DNA of 64,000 bases from Enoplosus armatus (GCF_043641665.1 NC_092193.1:12161501-12225500), one strand, 5' to 3'; numbered from the stretch's first letter, positions 27,361 through 40,435 are shown. Numbers and translations: made by a program. The notes: a model not told the origin generated them from the sequence alone.

Positions 27361-30300
27361 CTAAAAAGCACTGATTTAATGAGAAGGTGTTTTTGGGAAA
27401 TCAAGCAAATCAATTAAAAGTTTGTTTTCGACGTGTTTCCCACGAGCACATGAACGCACCAACTATGAAAAGTTCCCAAAACAGTTCGTGCTCTCATTAC
27501 CATGTGACAGTAATGTAACCCTGACAAAGTAAAAAACATCATGGATCATTGCTGTGTCTCAAGGAAGTTCCAAGTTTCTGCAATTTTGATTTCCATATTG
27601 TTAAATGATCGGCGATAAATAAACAACTAAATTATTGACTTCAGGGTTATCAGTGGTTAAATGTAATTGATTCTTTAATATTTACTATCATACTATTTAC
27701 TATTACTTATTTGAAAAACAATCTTTAAAATGATTCTTTAAAATTGCATTTAAATCCAAAAACAAAAAAATACTAGTAAAAACATAATAGTAGTGGTGAT
27801 TAAATTGCCAAATAATAATTATATTTCATTGAATAAATAAAACAGATAAGACATGTGCACTGGCATTAATTAAAAGTATTAAGATAGATTCACTGATGTC
27901 TTCATATCATATTGTATGAAGTTTACAGTCTCCATTTGTGCTTTAAACACGCCTCTGAAGTTCCACGTGCAGAGATGTAGCAGGAGCTCTTTCCCTGTCC
28001 AGTCATCCCTCTCAGCGCTGATGAAATTGGGAAATACTGCATCATTGTAGGCAGCAAAGAGGAGTCCTCTTTCGTGGGAGAAAGACTCTCTCATGAAGTC
28101 ACTCGTTTGCTTTGATATGTTTATCTACGTCAGGACAATCAGCATGACAAGGTGAGATGGGGACAAATTCATGAGATGTAAACGCGGGAGAACTCCTTCA
28201 AGTCACTTCAGCTTTGATATGAAATGAGTGCCATCATACTGATAACACAGTCAGTGTTGACAGTCACATCCGATTCCCCCGGTATCAGCAAGTCTACACT
28301 CCGCACTGACGTGTTCTGGCTGAAATGTCTACAGTACGGCACGGCACATTAGAGTTTGAGAGGTATATCAGAATTTAAAATACAGTGATAAATATCTTAG
28401 CTTTATGATGAAGAATGGCCTGTTGATGTCATTTTTTTATGTAAATAGCCACTCACATGGGCTGAATCCACAAATACTCTAAATAAGTCCTCGCACTATA
28501 AGTAAAAATACATGCATACATGTTTTTGTGTGTGAGATGAGACGTGTACGTAAGAGAGTCACGTCCCTTTGGTTGCCAGTGGTGTCCTCCCTCTATATTA
28601 GGCAACAATCGACAGAAAACCCACCACAGACTGGTGGAGCTTGCATGGTGCCTTCAGGCAAATGTGACAATGATTAAGCTGTGAAAACTCAACATGTTTT
28701 GTCTGAGAACGACGAGTCGCTTAACATTTCAAATGGAAGGTCATACTAAGTTAAAGCCATCACCGTTACCATTTTGCAATCAAAAACAAACAAATCAAAA
28801 CAACAAAAAAGTGTCATTTAAGTTGTTGTTTTACGTGTGCAAAGAGTCTTGAGTTTTGTCTAGTGTAATATATACGAGTGTAACTTACAGATTAGCCTTC
28901 AACTGCATTTCATCTAAGTATGGAACTTTGGTCACGTGACAGCAGGCAGTTGTAGATAGAGGGGAAATTGTAACCCTCGTCTCTGTTCGTGGTTGGCATC
29001 AGACCGTCTTCACGACAACTGAGCAACCTCCAACCACTGATGAAGCTCAAAAGATACCAAGTAGACTTTGAGTTAAGGTTATTTTGTGAAACTACTATTT
29101 CCATTGATTGAGAATGAACGTTCATGTTCATTAAATTTGATTATTTTAAATGTGACTTTGCATTTATTTGCTGCATTGTGATATTCATTGATATAGAAAA
29201 AGATTAACATCAATATCATGATGTTGACATATTGCCCAGCTTTATGAAAAATAAATATCAATATCTTTAAACAACAAATATGATTCCAACTGAAAACGGC
29301 AGCTTTCCAATCAGCTAAACTTACTTACTTGCCTTTGTAAAGAGCAGGTAGAGGGAACTTCTCCTTCCTGAAACTGAACCTTCCTCCTCCTCATCTTCAT
29401 CAGCTGCTCTGGAGCTCTGAGTCCATCAGGTGGTGCTGTACATCCACTGAACTGCAAAACAAAACAAGAGCAGAAGGTTAATCATGTTTTCAGCAGGTTT
29501 AATTACCAGTTACAGTATGTGAGAAAGCTTTTGTCATCCTGATACATACATAAATATATAAATATATATATATTCATAAGAAGGAGCCAGAACCAATTCC
29601 AAACAAAGAACAAATGTTTAAAGGACACAACAACGGACGGATTCACAGTGGATGCCATGAAATGTAATTCTGTGTCAATGTTTTCTCAGACATGCGAATC
29701 TGTTAATAGTAATACTAATATTTAGTTACTGAATTTGCTCGGCACACTTCCTGCTCGCCAGTTTGAATCCAGGGCACAACATGGCCGGAGGGCTGCAGGC
29801 TGCAGAAGATGCGTGTTTGCGGTTATAGTTCATTTATGCCTCTAAAGATTCACACCAAGAACACCAAGATATACTGCAACAACATTTCTGTCCAGAACCT
29901 GCTGCAGAGCTTTGGTGGGGACATCTGCTGTCTTTAGAAGCGGGTTCAAAGAAGTGTCCAGCTCATGCCTACATGCTAAGCAGGTCATCATAAGAACCCC
30001 AGCCAGTGTATCAGCAGACAATCCTGGACAAAGGGGGACACAACAGTGTCTGCATGCAGACATGAGAAGGGATCTCTGTCGCTTCATCCAAGCTGGACAC
30101 GATTTTGGACATATAAGTGGGCAGGTGACACTCAACTCCTCTGTGAGGGAAATGGGTTTTCATGGATGTACTGGCATCAATTTTCTTAGCGATTATCTTA
30201 ACATTATTGGCCAATGTCTGTATTTTCCCCTACCGATCTACTCCTGGTGTGCACTTTGTTTCTACACTGTCTCCTCATCCTTATCCAGGGTAACCATGGT

Positions 30301-30535
30301 GGTCGCTGCAAATTTATGTTATGATGAAACATTTCTATCCTGGAGGACGTGTTCTCCTCCAGGATGACAATGTCCACATGGACAGGGTCACTGAATGATC
30401 TGAAGAGTATGAAAACCATATGCCAATTTGCCACCTATCTGTACTGCCCTACAAAGCCAAAAAGTATTAAGTAACGTTACATATTCAGTCAAAATTTAGT
30501 TAGGTCAAAATTTTGTTTAGAGGCTAAAGGCTTTA
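27361..30535. other. Intergenic, no recognised gene
   Basis: Mostly AT-rich. The interval 29850-30420 is open over 151 codons on the plus strand (29912-30367) and overlaps minus-strand frames. It carries a faint resemblance to a Tc1-type transposase (REMGFHG) but is not a supportable gene. Nothing else is recognised. Confidence 0.4.
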
Positions 30536-30540
30536 AGTTT

Positions 30541-30594
<54 letters not shown>

Positions 30595-30630
30595 TATATA
30601 TATATATATATATATAACTATATATATATG
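30541..30630. repeat. (TA)n microsatellite, self-complementary
   Basis: About 90 bases of TA repeats, interrupted by one GTTA and one AACTA, so that the tract as a whole is palindromic and can extrude as a cruciform or hairpin. Confidence 0.95.
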
Positions 30631-31170
30631 CCAAGTGATTTAGTTAACTAGCTTTAGAGCTTTAAACCTGTTTCACCTCAACTTCATCCTTTCTTTAATT
30701 AACATTACTGCTGTGTCTGTGTTGGGCAGTGTAGGCCTGCGCACACACTAGCTAATAAAGTGCGGTGAGTGTAATCAATCAGAATCAAACTCCAACAGGT
30801 GTAATAAAACATCTCTGCATTGTTATTGATTGATTTAACGACGATTATTATTGGTGCATGTTGCACAGAATTTGCTCACGTGGGCATCCATTACCACCAG
30901 ACGATGATTCTTAGTGGGATTACACAATGTCTCCCATTAAAACCAGTACACACTGGCTGTAACCGACTTCTACCACATGGTGGCGTCTTGGACTAAGCGG
31001 TGAACTACCTTGTGGTTTTATGCTGAGGAAGTTGTACATTTTGTCCCACGCAGTCCGTCTCCAACAATGAAGCGCGTTTTCGAAAAATGATCTCAGCCAT
31101 CATCACAGTCTAGTGCATACTTTTTGTTTTAATTATGATTCCTCAGGTCATGTCTAAATGTGAGGATGTG
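30631..31170. other. glul distal 5' flank
   Basis: Non-coding. Nothing specific is recognised. Confidence 0.5.
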
Positions 31171-31172
31171 GA

Positions 31173-31208
31173 TGCGCACACACACACGCGTGCGCGCGCG
31201 CGCGCGCA
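31173..31208. repeat. Alternating purine-pyrimidine (CA/CG)n tract
   Basis: Thirty-six bases of strict pyrimidine-purine alternation, first CA and then almost pure CG. This is a strong Z-DNA-forming type of sequence about 170 bases upstream of the glul TATA box. Confidence 0.9.
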
Positions 31209-31259
31209 AGTGGAGGGTCACGCATAGTAACACGCTGCTGAGCTCCTGCTAGAGGGCGT

Positions 31260-31410
31260 TGCAGCTCCGCTTGCAGTCCGTCCAATGATCGGGCTTGGTG
31301 TGCCTTCAATCACCTTAGAGTAAACACGCTGCCGTCTCTCCGACCAATCAAAGACGCGACATCCCAGTTCCTGCTCTTATAAATGTGCTCGGGTCCGGAG
31401 TCTCGGTACC
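31260..31410 (+). promoter_or_regulatory. glul core promoter (CCAAT, CCAAT, TATA)
   Basis: CCAAT boxes lie at 31282-31286 and 31344-31348, and a TATAAA at 31378-31383 in the context CTCTTATAAATG. Transcription should start about 25-30 bases downstream, near 31405-31412. The 5' splice site of the leader exon follows at 31503/31504. A TATA-containing, CCAAT-dependent promoter agrees with the strongly inducible character of vertebrate glutamine synthetase genes. No glucocorticoid response element was identified with confidence. Confidence 0.8.
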
Positions 31411-31503
31411 GGAGAATGAGAGAGACACTAGCGAGACATCAAACGACAAGACACTGGACCTGCCAGTCCTTTAGTTTTTATTTCAATTTCCTCGTTTCTC
31501 CAG
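31408..31503 (+). other. glul: glul exon 1, non-coding leader (5' end approximate)
   Basis: The leader runs from the inferred start downstream of the TATA box to a TCCAG|GTAAAC donor (31503/31504). It contains no ATG in frame with the protein. Read through the splice junction into exon 2, the coding frame meets a TAG in exon 1, so this mRNA has no N-terminal extension. A first non-coding exon is usual for vertebrate GLUL. Confidence 0.75.
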
Positions 31504-32212
31504 GTAAACATCGTTTTCTTTTTTTCTTCTTCTCTGATTTCGTTCCGTGTTAAACTTCCTCGCGGCAGGGCAGGCGCTCAGCATGTACTCATTGTACCTG
31601 ACTTCTCGTTGTTGACCACTTCAGACAATGAGCTCTTACTTAACCACGCGCTTATACCGTCAGCTCGTCGTTTAGCCTGTTTTATGTGTTTGATTTTTTT
31701 TAAGTAAGGCTTTCAGTTGTAGGAAGTAGGTGATGGGTCTCATCGAGGAAGCTTATGATGTAATGTTGCCTCACTCTGGCAACTATTGTAACCATGACTA
31801 CAACAACAGCCGTATTGGCAATAAGATGGACAGTAGCGATGTGTTTCTGCTGAAGTTGTTAGTCAGTGTGTGTCTGATTCCTTTTTTTAATAATGTGGTT
31901 CTCCACGAGGCATCCTTTCTGAGCAGGCAGTCTATCTTGTTAAATGTAATAGTCATGGACGTGCGGTGACAAGGGGCTTTTCCCTTTGTTTCCAAAGTGG
32001 AGAGGGAGGGAAAAGACTGGAAATGTGCCTTCTTTTACATCCTCAACGCGTTTTTCATCCCTCCGCCTTTCTGGAAGAAGAGACAATGGTGCTGTTTTTG
32101 TGTTTTTTCGCGCCCCCCCCCCTCCAAAAAACCATGTTACGCAACACGTGATCCGGAGCGCACCGTGGTCTCATACCTGCATCTCCTCTGCTCTTCTCCT
32201 TATCCTCCTCAG
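31504..32212 (+). other. glul: glul intron 1
   Basis: 709 bases, GTAAAC donor to CCTCCTCAG acceptor. It contains a 10-C run (32113-32122). The coding frame stays open back from the ATG to 31953 within the intron but contains no ATG. Confidence 0.85.
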
Positions 32213-32234
32213 GTGTGTTATAGTAGGAAATAAG

Positions 32235-34388
32235 ATGGCCACGTCCGCCAGCGCCACATTGAGTAAAGCTGTCAAGCAGCAGTACATGGATCTCCCTCAG
32301 GGGGATAAAGTCCAAGCCATGTATATTTGGATTGATGGAACCGGAGAGGGGCTCCGGTGCAAAACCAGGACGCTGGATTTTGAGCCCAAGAGCATCGAAG
32401 GTGAGCATTCTCTTGAGTCTTCCTGAAATGGTTTCTAATATTACCCTAAGCCCCTGAGTGTAATATATCTGCCCTCCTCCTCCTCCTCCTGTAGATCTGC
32501 CTGAGTGGAACTTTGATGGCTCCAGCACCTACCAGGCTGAGGGCTCCAACAGCGACATGTACCTGATTCCTGCTGCCATGTTCCGTGATCCATTCCGTAA
32601 AGACCCCAACAAGCTGGTCCTGTGTGAAGTGCAGAAGTACAACGGTAAATCTGCAGGTAACAACAACACTCGGAGTCTGTAAAGTGTTTAAGTTGTAATG
32701 AATGGAATAACTTGCAACAATATGGCAGAAATGGCAAACTGTCTCCCTCTCCAAAATAACTCTTTATATAACATGTATAACATATACATTTTTATGCTGT
32801 AACTTGAGTAGGAGAATGCAGACTTGATTGGTACGAGGTGGGTGGGGGAGAATAATACTACTAAAATAAAAAATATGGCACAGTTGCATGCACACCCACA
32901 TACGAACAGGTGTGCACACATACACATGCTCTGACACAAATGCACTCGTCTGCACATGCATGCACTCATTCATTCTCACGTGCATGCACGCTGATGCGTT
33001 GAGGCTTTTGCACGTTGAAGTGATGTATCAGCCTTTAATCTACCAACATTATGAGCAGAAGAAACCAAAACTTAAAACTATTGGTTTCACCGGCCCAACT
33101 TCAGTTTGCCTTGAGGGACTATCTCACACTTGCACTTTGTATATTGTTGCATCTCATGATGGAGACCAAATTAGTTGGAAAATTATTAGGATGTTTTGTA
33201 TAATTTCCTATTAAGATGACACTAAAGGTGACTTGCTTAACTGGACTGTACTGGTGCAAGTCTTCTAATCTGAGCTTTTTTGTTGTGTTCTGCAGAAACC
33301 AACCTCCGAATCACATGCAAGAAGGTGATGGAGATGGTGGAGGACCAGCATCCCTGGTTTGGCATGGAGCAGGAGTACACCATCCTGGGCACAGACGGAC
33401 ACCCTTTTGGCTGGCCATCTAATGGTTTCCCTGGACCACAAGGTAGGCAGCTAGTTTAAAGTCGCCTGTGTAAATGTCTTTCCTGCATGAGTCGATGTCT
33501 GGTATGTTAAACAGTTAACATGTTTACAGGTCCATATTACTGTGGCGTGGGAGCTGACAAAGCCTATGGCAGAGATATAGTGGAGGCCCATTACAGAGCT
33601 TGTCTGTATGCTGGAGTCCAGATTTGTGGCACAAATGCAGAAGTGATGCCTGCACAGGTAAAAATAATGATAAATCGAATACATTTTTAGACTTTGCATA
33701 TTATCATGGTTTTAACAGCCAGTTAAAAATGTAACTTATGACCTTTTTGTGTGTTCAGTGGGAGTTCCAGGTTGGACCTTGTGAAGGGATCAACATGGGT
33801 GATCATCTGTGGGTGGCGCGCTTCCTCCTGCACCGTGTCTGTGAAGACTTTGGTGTTGTTGCCTCATTTGACCCCAAGCCAATCCCTGGTAACTGGAACG
33901 GTGCCGGCTGCCATACAAACTTTAGCACAAAGGAGATGCGGGAAGATGGTGGCTTAAAGTGAGTGTCAAAGGCATCAAGGGGTTGACTTTGACAGCAGTG
34001 CTGCTGCTGCAGTAGAGTATTTGCATGAATGGTTTTAAATGTCTGATGGGGTAATCTCATCATTTCTGCTTTCAGAGCCATTGAAGACTCCATTGAGAAG
34101 CTTGGGAAGAGGCACAGCTATCACATTCGTGCCTATGACCCCAAAGGGGGGCTCGACAACGCCCGCCGTCTCACCGGCCACCATGAAACCTCAAACATCA
34201 ACGAATTCTCCGCGGGTGTGGCCAACCGCGGCGCCAGCATCCGCATTCCTCGCAACGTCGGCCAGGAGAAGAAGGGCTACTTTGAGGACCGCCGTCCGTC
34301 TGCCAACTGTGACCCATACGGTGTGACCGAGGCCCTGATCCGCACCTGTTTGCTGAACGAGGAGGGAGATGAACCTGCGGATTACTAA
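32235..34388 (+). CDS. glul: Glutamine synthetase (glutamate-ammonia ligase), complete
   Basis: ATP-dependent ligase making glutamine from glutamate and ammonia. In fish it detoxifies ammonia and recycles brain glutamate, and it normally acts in the cytosol as a decamer. The coding exons are 32235-32400, 32495-32656, 33296-33442, 33530-33657, 33759-33958 and 34076-34388, all bounded by GT/AG with matching phases. They give 1116 bases including TAA, or 371 residues (human has 373). Residues 62-67 are FDGSST, the start of the N-terminal signature, and 241-253 are [13 protein letters not shown], the ATP-binding signature. The metal- and substrate-binding residues Glu134, Glu136, Glu196, Glu203, His253, Glu305 and Arg340 are all present at human numbering. 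The protein starts [17 protein letters not shown] and ends EGDEPADY. The ATG has G at +4 and A at -3 (AAGATGG), and exon 2 begins only 22 bases upstream. No mitochondrial leader is seen. Teleosts have glula and glulb; the paralogue is not decided here. Confidence 0.98.
32657..33295 (+). other. glul: glul intron 3
   Basis: 639 bases, the longest intron within the coding part. It contains imperfect CA/CATG-rich sequence at about 32885-32995. The other coding introns are short (94, 87, 101 and 117 bases). Confidence 0.9.
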
Positions 34389-35131
34389 ATCCACAACTCA
34401 TAGACTGACTCCCACTGCCCTCCTGACTTTATACTTTCTTTAAACTAGTACTGTATTTTTTTTTTTTTTTTTTCCCCTCCCACTGAGATGATTTTAACCT
34501 GCATATTAATGGTTAAAAGTTGGCTGGTCAACTTAAGATATGACAAGGTAATGAGATCCTTGGTAGTTATGAGCTGGTAATGGCAGGGTATGTCTTTCCC
34601 CTCATCTTTAGAAGGGATCGGCTTTTGTAACACTGTTTTATAGCCCATGTCATAATTTTCCCTTTTTGTCGGTGACTAAAATGAACTAAAGCACACGGAC
34701 AAGAGTAGAGCTGCTAAGGCTGGGTAGCATGTGTAACTTAATGAATCTGACTAGTTCATGTACTGTTAATATATGTTGACCTGCCTTTTCAACTATCCAG
34801 TCTTCAATGTACTAATTCTTTTGATTTTTATGAAGTGTCTATTTTTAAATGGCAACGTTTGATGTCTTCAGATTTTGACACACTGGGTCAACTTGTATGG
34901 TACACTTTGTAGATGTCTGTACCCAGACGTATGTTGTTCAAATGTGGTTGATCTGTCCGTAATGCCATTTGTAGATTTCCTCAAGGAGTTTTATCCTTTT
35001 GTTAACTGCGATATTGTAATGCACCCGATTTGGTAAAACATTATGTTTACTGAACCTGGTGTTTTTTATTGATGCATTTAAAACTTTTATTTTTATCACA
35101 ACATGGCTGTATGACTCTTGACTCTAAGACG
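34389..35131 (+). other. glul: glul 3'UTR (3' end not determined)
   Basis: AT-rich sequence after the stop codon, with an 18-20 T run at about 34457-34474. I find neither AATAAA nor ATTAAA between the stop codon and the start of the dispersed repeat at 35132. The best weak candidate is TTTAAA at 35077-35082, followed by U-rich sequence. The first ATTAAA is inside the repeat at 35430-35435. The true cleavage site needs transcript data. Confidence 0.6.
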
Positions 35132-35440
35132 TTACAGGAATATTTTGGGACATAAGCTTATTCGCTCTCTGTCAAAGTTAAAGATCGATATCAGTATGTG
35201 TGGTAAATATAAGGCTGTAGCTATCAGCTGCTTAGCTTAGCATAAAGACTGGAGATAGCTAGCCTGGCTTTGTCCAACAGTAACGGTCTACAGACCAGCA
35301 CTTCTATAGCTTATTGATTAACACGTTGGGAGATGAATTTTGTTATCTTCAGATGCAGCCAGCTAGCTGTTTCCCATTGTTATGCTAAGCTAACGGGCAA
35401 CTGGCTGTAGCCTACTTTTTACTGGAGAGATTAAAGTGGT
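35132..35440 (+). repeat. Dispersed repeat, GCTTAGCATAAAGACT family (copy 2)
   Basis: Opens ACAGGAATATTTTGGGACAT, contains CTGCTTAGCTTAGCATAAAG, then GCTAGCCTGGCTTTGTCC, and ends near ACGGGCAACTGGCTGTAG, then CC. It is the same family and orientation as 24519-24850. Confidence 0.75.
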
Positions 35441-37530
35441 TTTGATCATCTGACTAATAGCATGATGCACTTTACTTTTCCAACACTCCAAGCAATGAAT
35501 TGATAATGATACAGCAGACTTATAAAACTCTGGTGTTACACTCACTAGGGCTGAAGATTTCAGTCATCTTGTAAACAACATACTTCATTAACAGAATTTC
35601 GTAGCCTCTACCTGACCGCAGGAACAGTTGCGGCTGTTCTCCCATCTGAAACATAAATGCCCACATTTGTAAAAGCTGTTCAAACATCCGGTGATACAGC
35701 AGTTTGCTCTAAGCAGTCAACATAAAAAAAAAACCAGTAAAACAAAGTGCACCAAAAGGTAACTCTAGTAAAGGCTCTCCTGCTGTGCTTTCTTTTGCCA
35801 AATGTTCTGGTGTTTCAGTCTGGCTGATATCTTGGCAACAGCTCAACAGCAGCTTTGTTCTGGCTGGTTTTTTAGGACCCTGTGGGAAGTAACTGGAAAC
35901 TGGCGTACTCACGAGACAGTTATTGAACTCCTTCACAGCAACAGCCCGGGGCCAAATATTCCCAGAAGTGCTGTGTCATGAACTACACAGCACCTCTGAT
36001 TGCTGAGGCTGAGAACTAGACTTCCCTTGTCTGGACCCTGTTATTGGCTAAAAAACAAATAACACAACAGGTTGACACATTATAAATACACTAAATGTCT
36101 TGGGTACTGCTTAGTTAGAGCTGTATGGGGCTTCTGGATTGAGGGTCAATTTCTACCAAAAAGACAATGTATTTTTTAGTTGCGTTTTTTTTATCATCCA
36201 AATACAGTTGTAACTGTAAAGTGCTAATGTAAAGATTTCCTAAATACCTCAGCATATGTAAAGTGCCTGCACATGATGTCTGTGACCAAGCCTTGCAGCT
36301 TGTCAAGAACATATGTGCCAATTCAGCAGTATTTAAGACAAAGCTTGCTTTTGGGAGTCAGAACTTCACGGATATAAACACAGTGGAGGAATTATTTATT
36401 TCCACACCGACAGAACATAGACACGTGTCAGCCGCGCTTCACAAGAAGCAAACAACATCCTCATTTCATGGGACATAAACATTTACTTCTAGTGCATTCC
36501 CCCTACTTGGGGGAAGGGTTAGTAAGTTTGCTTTGAGACCTTTCCCCTACATCTCGCCTGCCTCACAACATATCGTCAGTCTGCTCACTGATTGGCTTTG
36601 CCAGGAACAAGTTAACCAATCATAAAGTTGAGGGCAGGTTCAGTCCTGTTTCAGAGGATGTTGGCTGGCCTGAAACACATGTACTCTTAACTTTGTTTTG
36701 GTATTTTTTTCCTGCCCAAATCGGAAAACTCTCTGCCCTTTTAACTTTGTTTTGCGCACGCCTTTGCAGGTTTCCAAGAGTTTGTGTTAGATTTTCAAGT
36801 AAAAACGTGATACAGAATGCAAAGTTTGGATTCAAAAGAATGATGTAACAACACAACAACAAAACAAGCTGATCTAGCACAAACACACACAAATATTCTT
36901 TATCTGTAGGTCTGTTTCTCCCTACATCCATACAGAAGCTGTTATGCAGCACAGCTAGAAAACAGTGGAGCAATAGTGGAGAAAATGTAAAGTTAAACTC
37001 CCTCCCACACACATGCTCTCATTCTTGCCATGCACCAAAAACTGAGACCCTAACAAAGATGACACAGACCCACATCCAAAAATCCAGCCACCAACTGCTA
37101 CACACAATTACAGGGAATTAAACTGGCCCACACACTGCTTTACAGTCCATTATTCCCAGTAAAACTTCCTCCATTCCCAGAGGCAAACAAGGACACAATG
37201 TTCCTTTCCCCAATCCACCTACCCACTCGTGCCACCTGTACCAATATTTTTTTATGTCCGTTTGGACACGTGAATAGTCAAAACATTACCTCAAGGCAGC
37301 AGTGACATTTTAATCGAAATGCATGCCTTTAATCTCAATCCCTCCCTCTAACTACAGTTCAGTTTATACATTTGACAGAAAACTATATGGATCCGTTGTG
37401 CTCAGCTCTTGGTTTGGTGTTCTCACCCTCTTGTTCAACACTCGAGTGTTGTAATGCCACTGCAGGATGTGGGGTGTGTACCACATCGCTACGATCTGTG
37501 AAAAGCACCTAATGACATTCAGTCACCATT
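35441..37530. other. Intergenic, 3' of glul
   Basis: No gene recognised. A 130-codon minus-strand frame (36620-37012) has no similarity I know and no supporting splice signals. Simple tracts only. Confidence 0.5.
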
Positions 37531-37533
37531 TAA

Positions 37534-37754
37534 CCCCCCCCCCCACATCCCCGCTTCCTCGCCTCAAAGCTCAATTAGGGGGTTCGATTTGCATGCAGAA
37601 TCCAAACTACCTTCCGCCTGGGAAGCTCAAACGAAGGGGAGACACTGGACAAAGGATGGAGAGGGATGCTGCCCTGTTGCTATGACAACCACCGGAATGT
37701 ACAGGCTGGATCATGGTGGTTCTTGTGTGGAGTGGGGGGGGGGGGGGGGGGGGG
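37534..37754. repeat. C11 and G21 homopolymer runs
   Basis: C11 at 37534-37544 and G21 at 37734-37754, 190 bases apart and potentially complementary. Confidence 0.9.
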
Positions 37755-40430
37755 ACGTTATGTAAGGAGGAAAAAATGGGGTCTCATAAATGGAGCTACA
37801 CAATGACAGCCGCTGGCCAAACACAACGTTAAGATGCTAGTTAGCATGCACTCACACTGTGGCATCAGGCAGTGCAAATGCAGCGGTTTTTACATATTAT
37901 TCAAAATAATGACTGACATATTTGGTAATCTAACATAAAATAGCAAGTGGAGCTACAAGAAAAACAGCACGTGCAGTGAGCATTTATCATGCCGTCAGTG
38001 CATGCACACTATGATTCTCGTCACTTGTGCTGCGTTGTTGTGTAACACATTGTACTAGTTCAAACCAGAACTGGCTATGGCTCAACAGAAGAAGGCAGCT
38101 CTGCATTAAAGCCATGTGTTAGGAAGGATGAGGGAGTGATGAAATTTGCAAAACGGCTTAGAAAGGAAAAGTGTAGCGCTGTAGTTTTTCATGCAAAATG
38201 CTGCAAAAGAAAACGGCAAGAGATGGAGAGGAAATGTCAGTGGAGAACAAAGTTGCCTCATGGCTCATTTGTTGGGAAGAAGCATGTATAATCCTATTAA
38301 AGAGAAGAGGAGAAAGGAAGGAAAAGGATGAGTTTGGGAATATCTGAAGGGGTTTTTCATTTTTTTTATACGACAATAGTGACAAAAATAGTTGCTATTT
38401 ATGTGAATGTGGTTTCATCAAAAGCCAAATCTTGTTTTCTGAGAGCAACTTTAACCCTTTCATGCAGATCCCTCTCCCACACAGGTACACAATGTTCACT
38501 CTCACATGCAGTTACACACAAGGGGGAAGCTGATCACACATGCTCACGTTAGCTCTCTGAAACACATGTGCTTCTGCAACCCTGTCTGCTGCAGAGGGCA
38601 GAGAATAACAAGCTGCTGTGTGTTTACGTTCACGGCACGGCCACACATGCAGGCAGCTTGGTATTTTCACACAGACAGATGCTGTGCCCTGGCCAGAGGC
38701 ATCCTGATTGGCTGAGCACTCTGGTGTGATTGGGCTAATACTAGATCCCCTTCAGCCACTCGTGCTTACCTGCGCCGTGATTGGTCATGCCATTACTTAT
38801 GACACAGTGACACAGTTTTGACTATACTGCTGCAGCACAGATGCAGTTCTCTATCTTTCTTTCAGATAGTTAGAACAGAAAGTGTGTTGGGTTTTTTTGC
38901 AGTGCAGCGGGGTAACTAAAGATGAAATGAAGAGAAAGGGGAAGGAAAGTTTTATAGAAAACAATGATTCAGCATCTGAAATGTGTTTACAGTCTGCTTT
39001 TGAAACACTGTAAAGGTGGAATCAAGCCCAGACATCTACTGAGTTATTTATAAACCGAAGTAATGTCCACATTTAAAGCATTGAGGATTTTAACCCCCTG
39101 GCTGAAAAAGGTGGCGCCACGCATGATCTTCCACAATCATACTTGACCTACTTGGATTTATGGGCAGAATCTGTATTAAACTTCTTTGCACTTGAGCAAA
39201 CATTTCTTTTGCACATGCATCCAATAATGCTAAAAAGTTTCTTTGTTCTAAATTGTCTTTTAAAGGGTTGTTCATCCGCTCTTGTACGTTACTCCGGGGA
39301 GGAAAACAAGTGGTGAATTTATAATTAACCACATGTAGCTTTGGCATTTTAGCTCACAAACTGTTCCGGTCACAAATAGTTTCACTCAGTTTCACCAAAG
39401 TTCAAACAGTCCACACTTGAATAGATGGCCAGATGCCAGTACTCTTGCAACTCCAAATTCACAAGGAGTGCCCCCCTCCCAAAAGCCTCCTGCTGATTTA
39501 TCTGGAGGGCTTGTCCCTTCGTTCACTCACAAAACAATGGACGATCTGCACACTGTCTGTGTAAGTCCACTGTCTGTGTAATTTTCCACGAGATAAAAAC
39601 ATCCTAACAGAAAGCTTTTGCTTGTACACTTTGTCCTAATGTTTGTCGAGTAAGACTGTGTCAAGTCAAATGTAAAAACTGATAATAATATGAAACTTTA
39701 ATGCTTCATGTGGGGACACTGGATCTCTGCAGCAGCAGACTGTATGTATATAAAACAACAAAGAAAGAAGTGGAAATAATTGTCGAACAACATGGAGATA
39801 CAATGAACAATTTAACATTTACATAATACACATATATCACAGATTCAATCACGTACATAAAGATTTTTAGATATTTTGAAAATATAGGTGTATTTTCTAA
39901 TAAAACCTGGTAAAAATGCTTTCTTTAATTTGTTCCATACAAAAACGAAAGGTGCATATATGTATCACAATACATGGGTAATAATGTTAGAGCATGCATG
40001 TATGAGCATAAGATGAATTGCATGTTGGGGTTTTCAGGAGTTTAAAGAAGTCATGTTTATGCTGCGTGACGCTGACAGCTGCCTCTCACATGGCAGCCAT
40101 TATGCTAAGGCTGATTGTTTAAAAGATTGACCCACTAACTAAGGTCAACGTTTTGGGTCAACTTTAGCAGTGAATGGACACGTCTGCCAAACAGACACTG
40201 AACGAACAATACCACCATAACATCAGTCTGCCTGAAGCACCATCCCTCACACCCACTCTCAGCGTTAGTCACAGCTGTACACACCTTTCTAAATTAAAAA
40301 ACGACATCCCACTGACTGTTAGGCAACATACTCAGCACTTTGTGCGTCATGTGAAATTGAACTGCTAATCCTTAGGCCTGCCAACAACTAACTAACAAGG
40401 CTAACTGGAATAACTGGCCACTGACGCCAT
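37755..40430. other. Intergenic, no recognised feature
   Basis: AT-rich non-coding sequence. Short open frames only, none recognised. Confidence 0.5.
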
Positions 40431-40435
40431 TGTTC

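Noticed and set aside
29912..30367. 151-codon plus frame with REMGFHG and, in another frame downstream, LLQDDNVHMD, faintly like a Tc1-type transposase.
   Set aside because: The two motifs are in different frames, too close together for Tc1, and the rest of the catalytic domain is not recognisable. At best it is a heavily decayed remnant.
31953..32234. Frame open upstream of the glul ATG through intron 1, which could have encoded an Arg-rich mitochondrial leader by an alternative exon, as known for elasmobranch glutamine synthetase.
   Set aside because: The open stretch has no ATG (the apparent start at 31986 is TTG), and the normal splice from exon 1 meets an in-frame TAG. No evidence of an alternative start.
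32055..32528. 157-codon open frame antisense to glul, the longest in the window.
   Set aside because: It is the reverse-strand shadow of glul exon 2, intron 2 and part of exon 3, with no known similarity.
36620..37012. 130-codon minus-strand frame.
   Set aside because: No similarity to known families, low-complexity hydrophobic and Lys-rich patches, no splice context.
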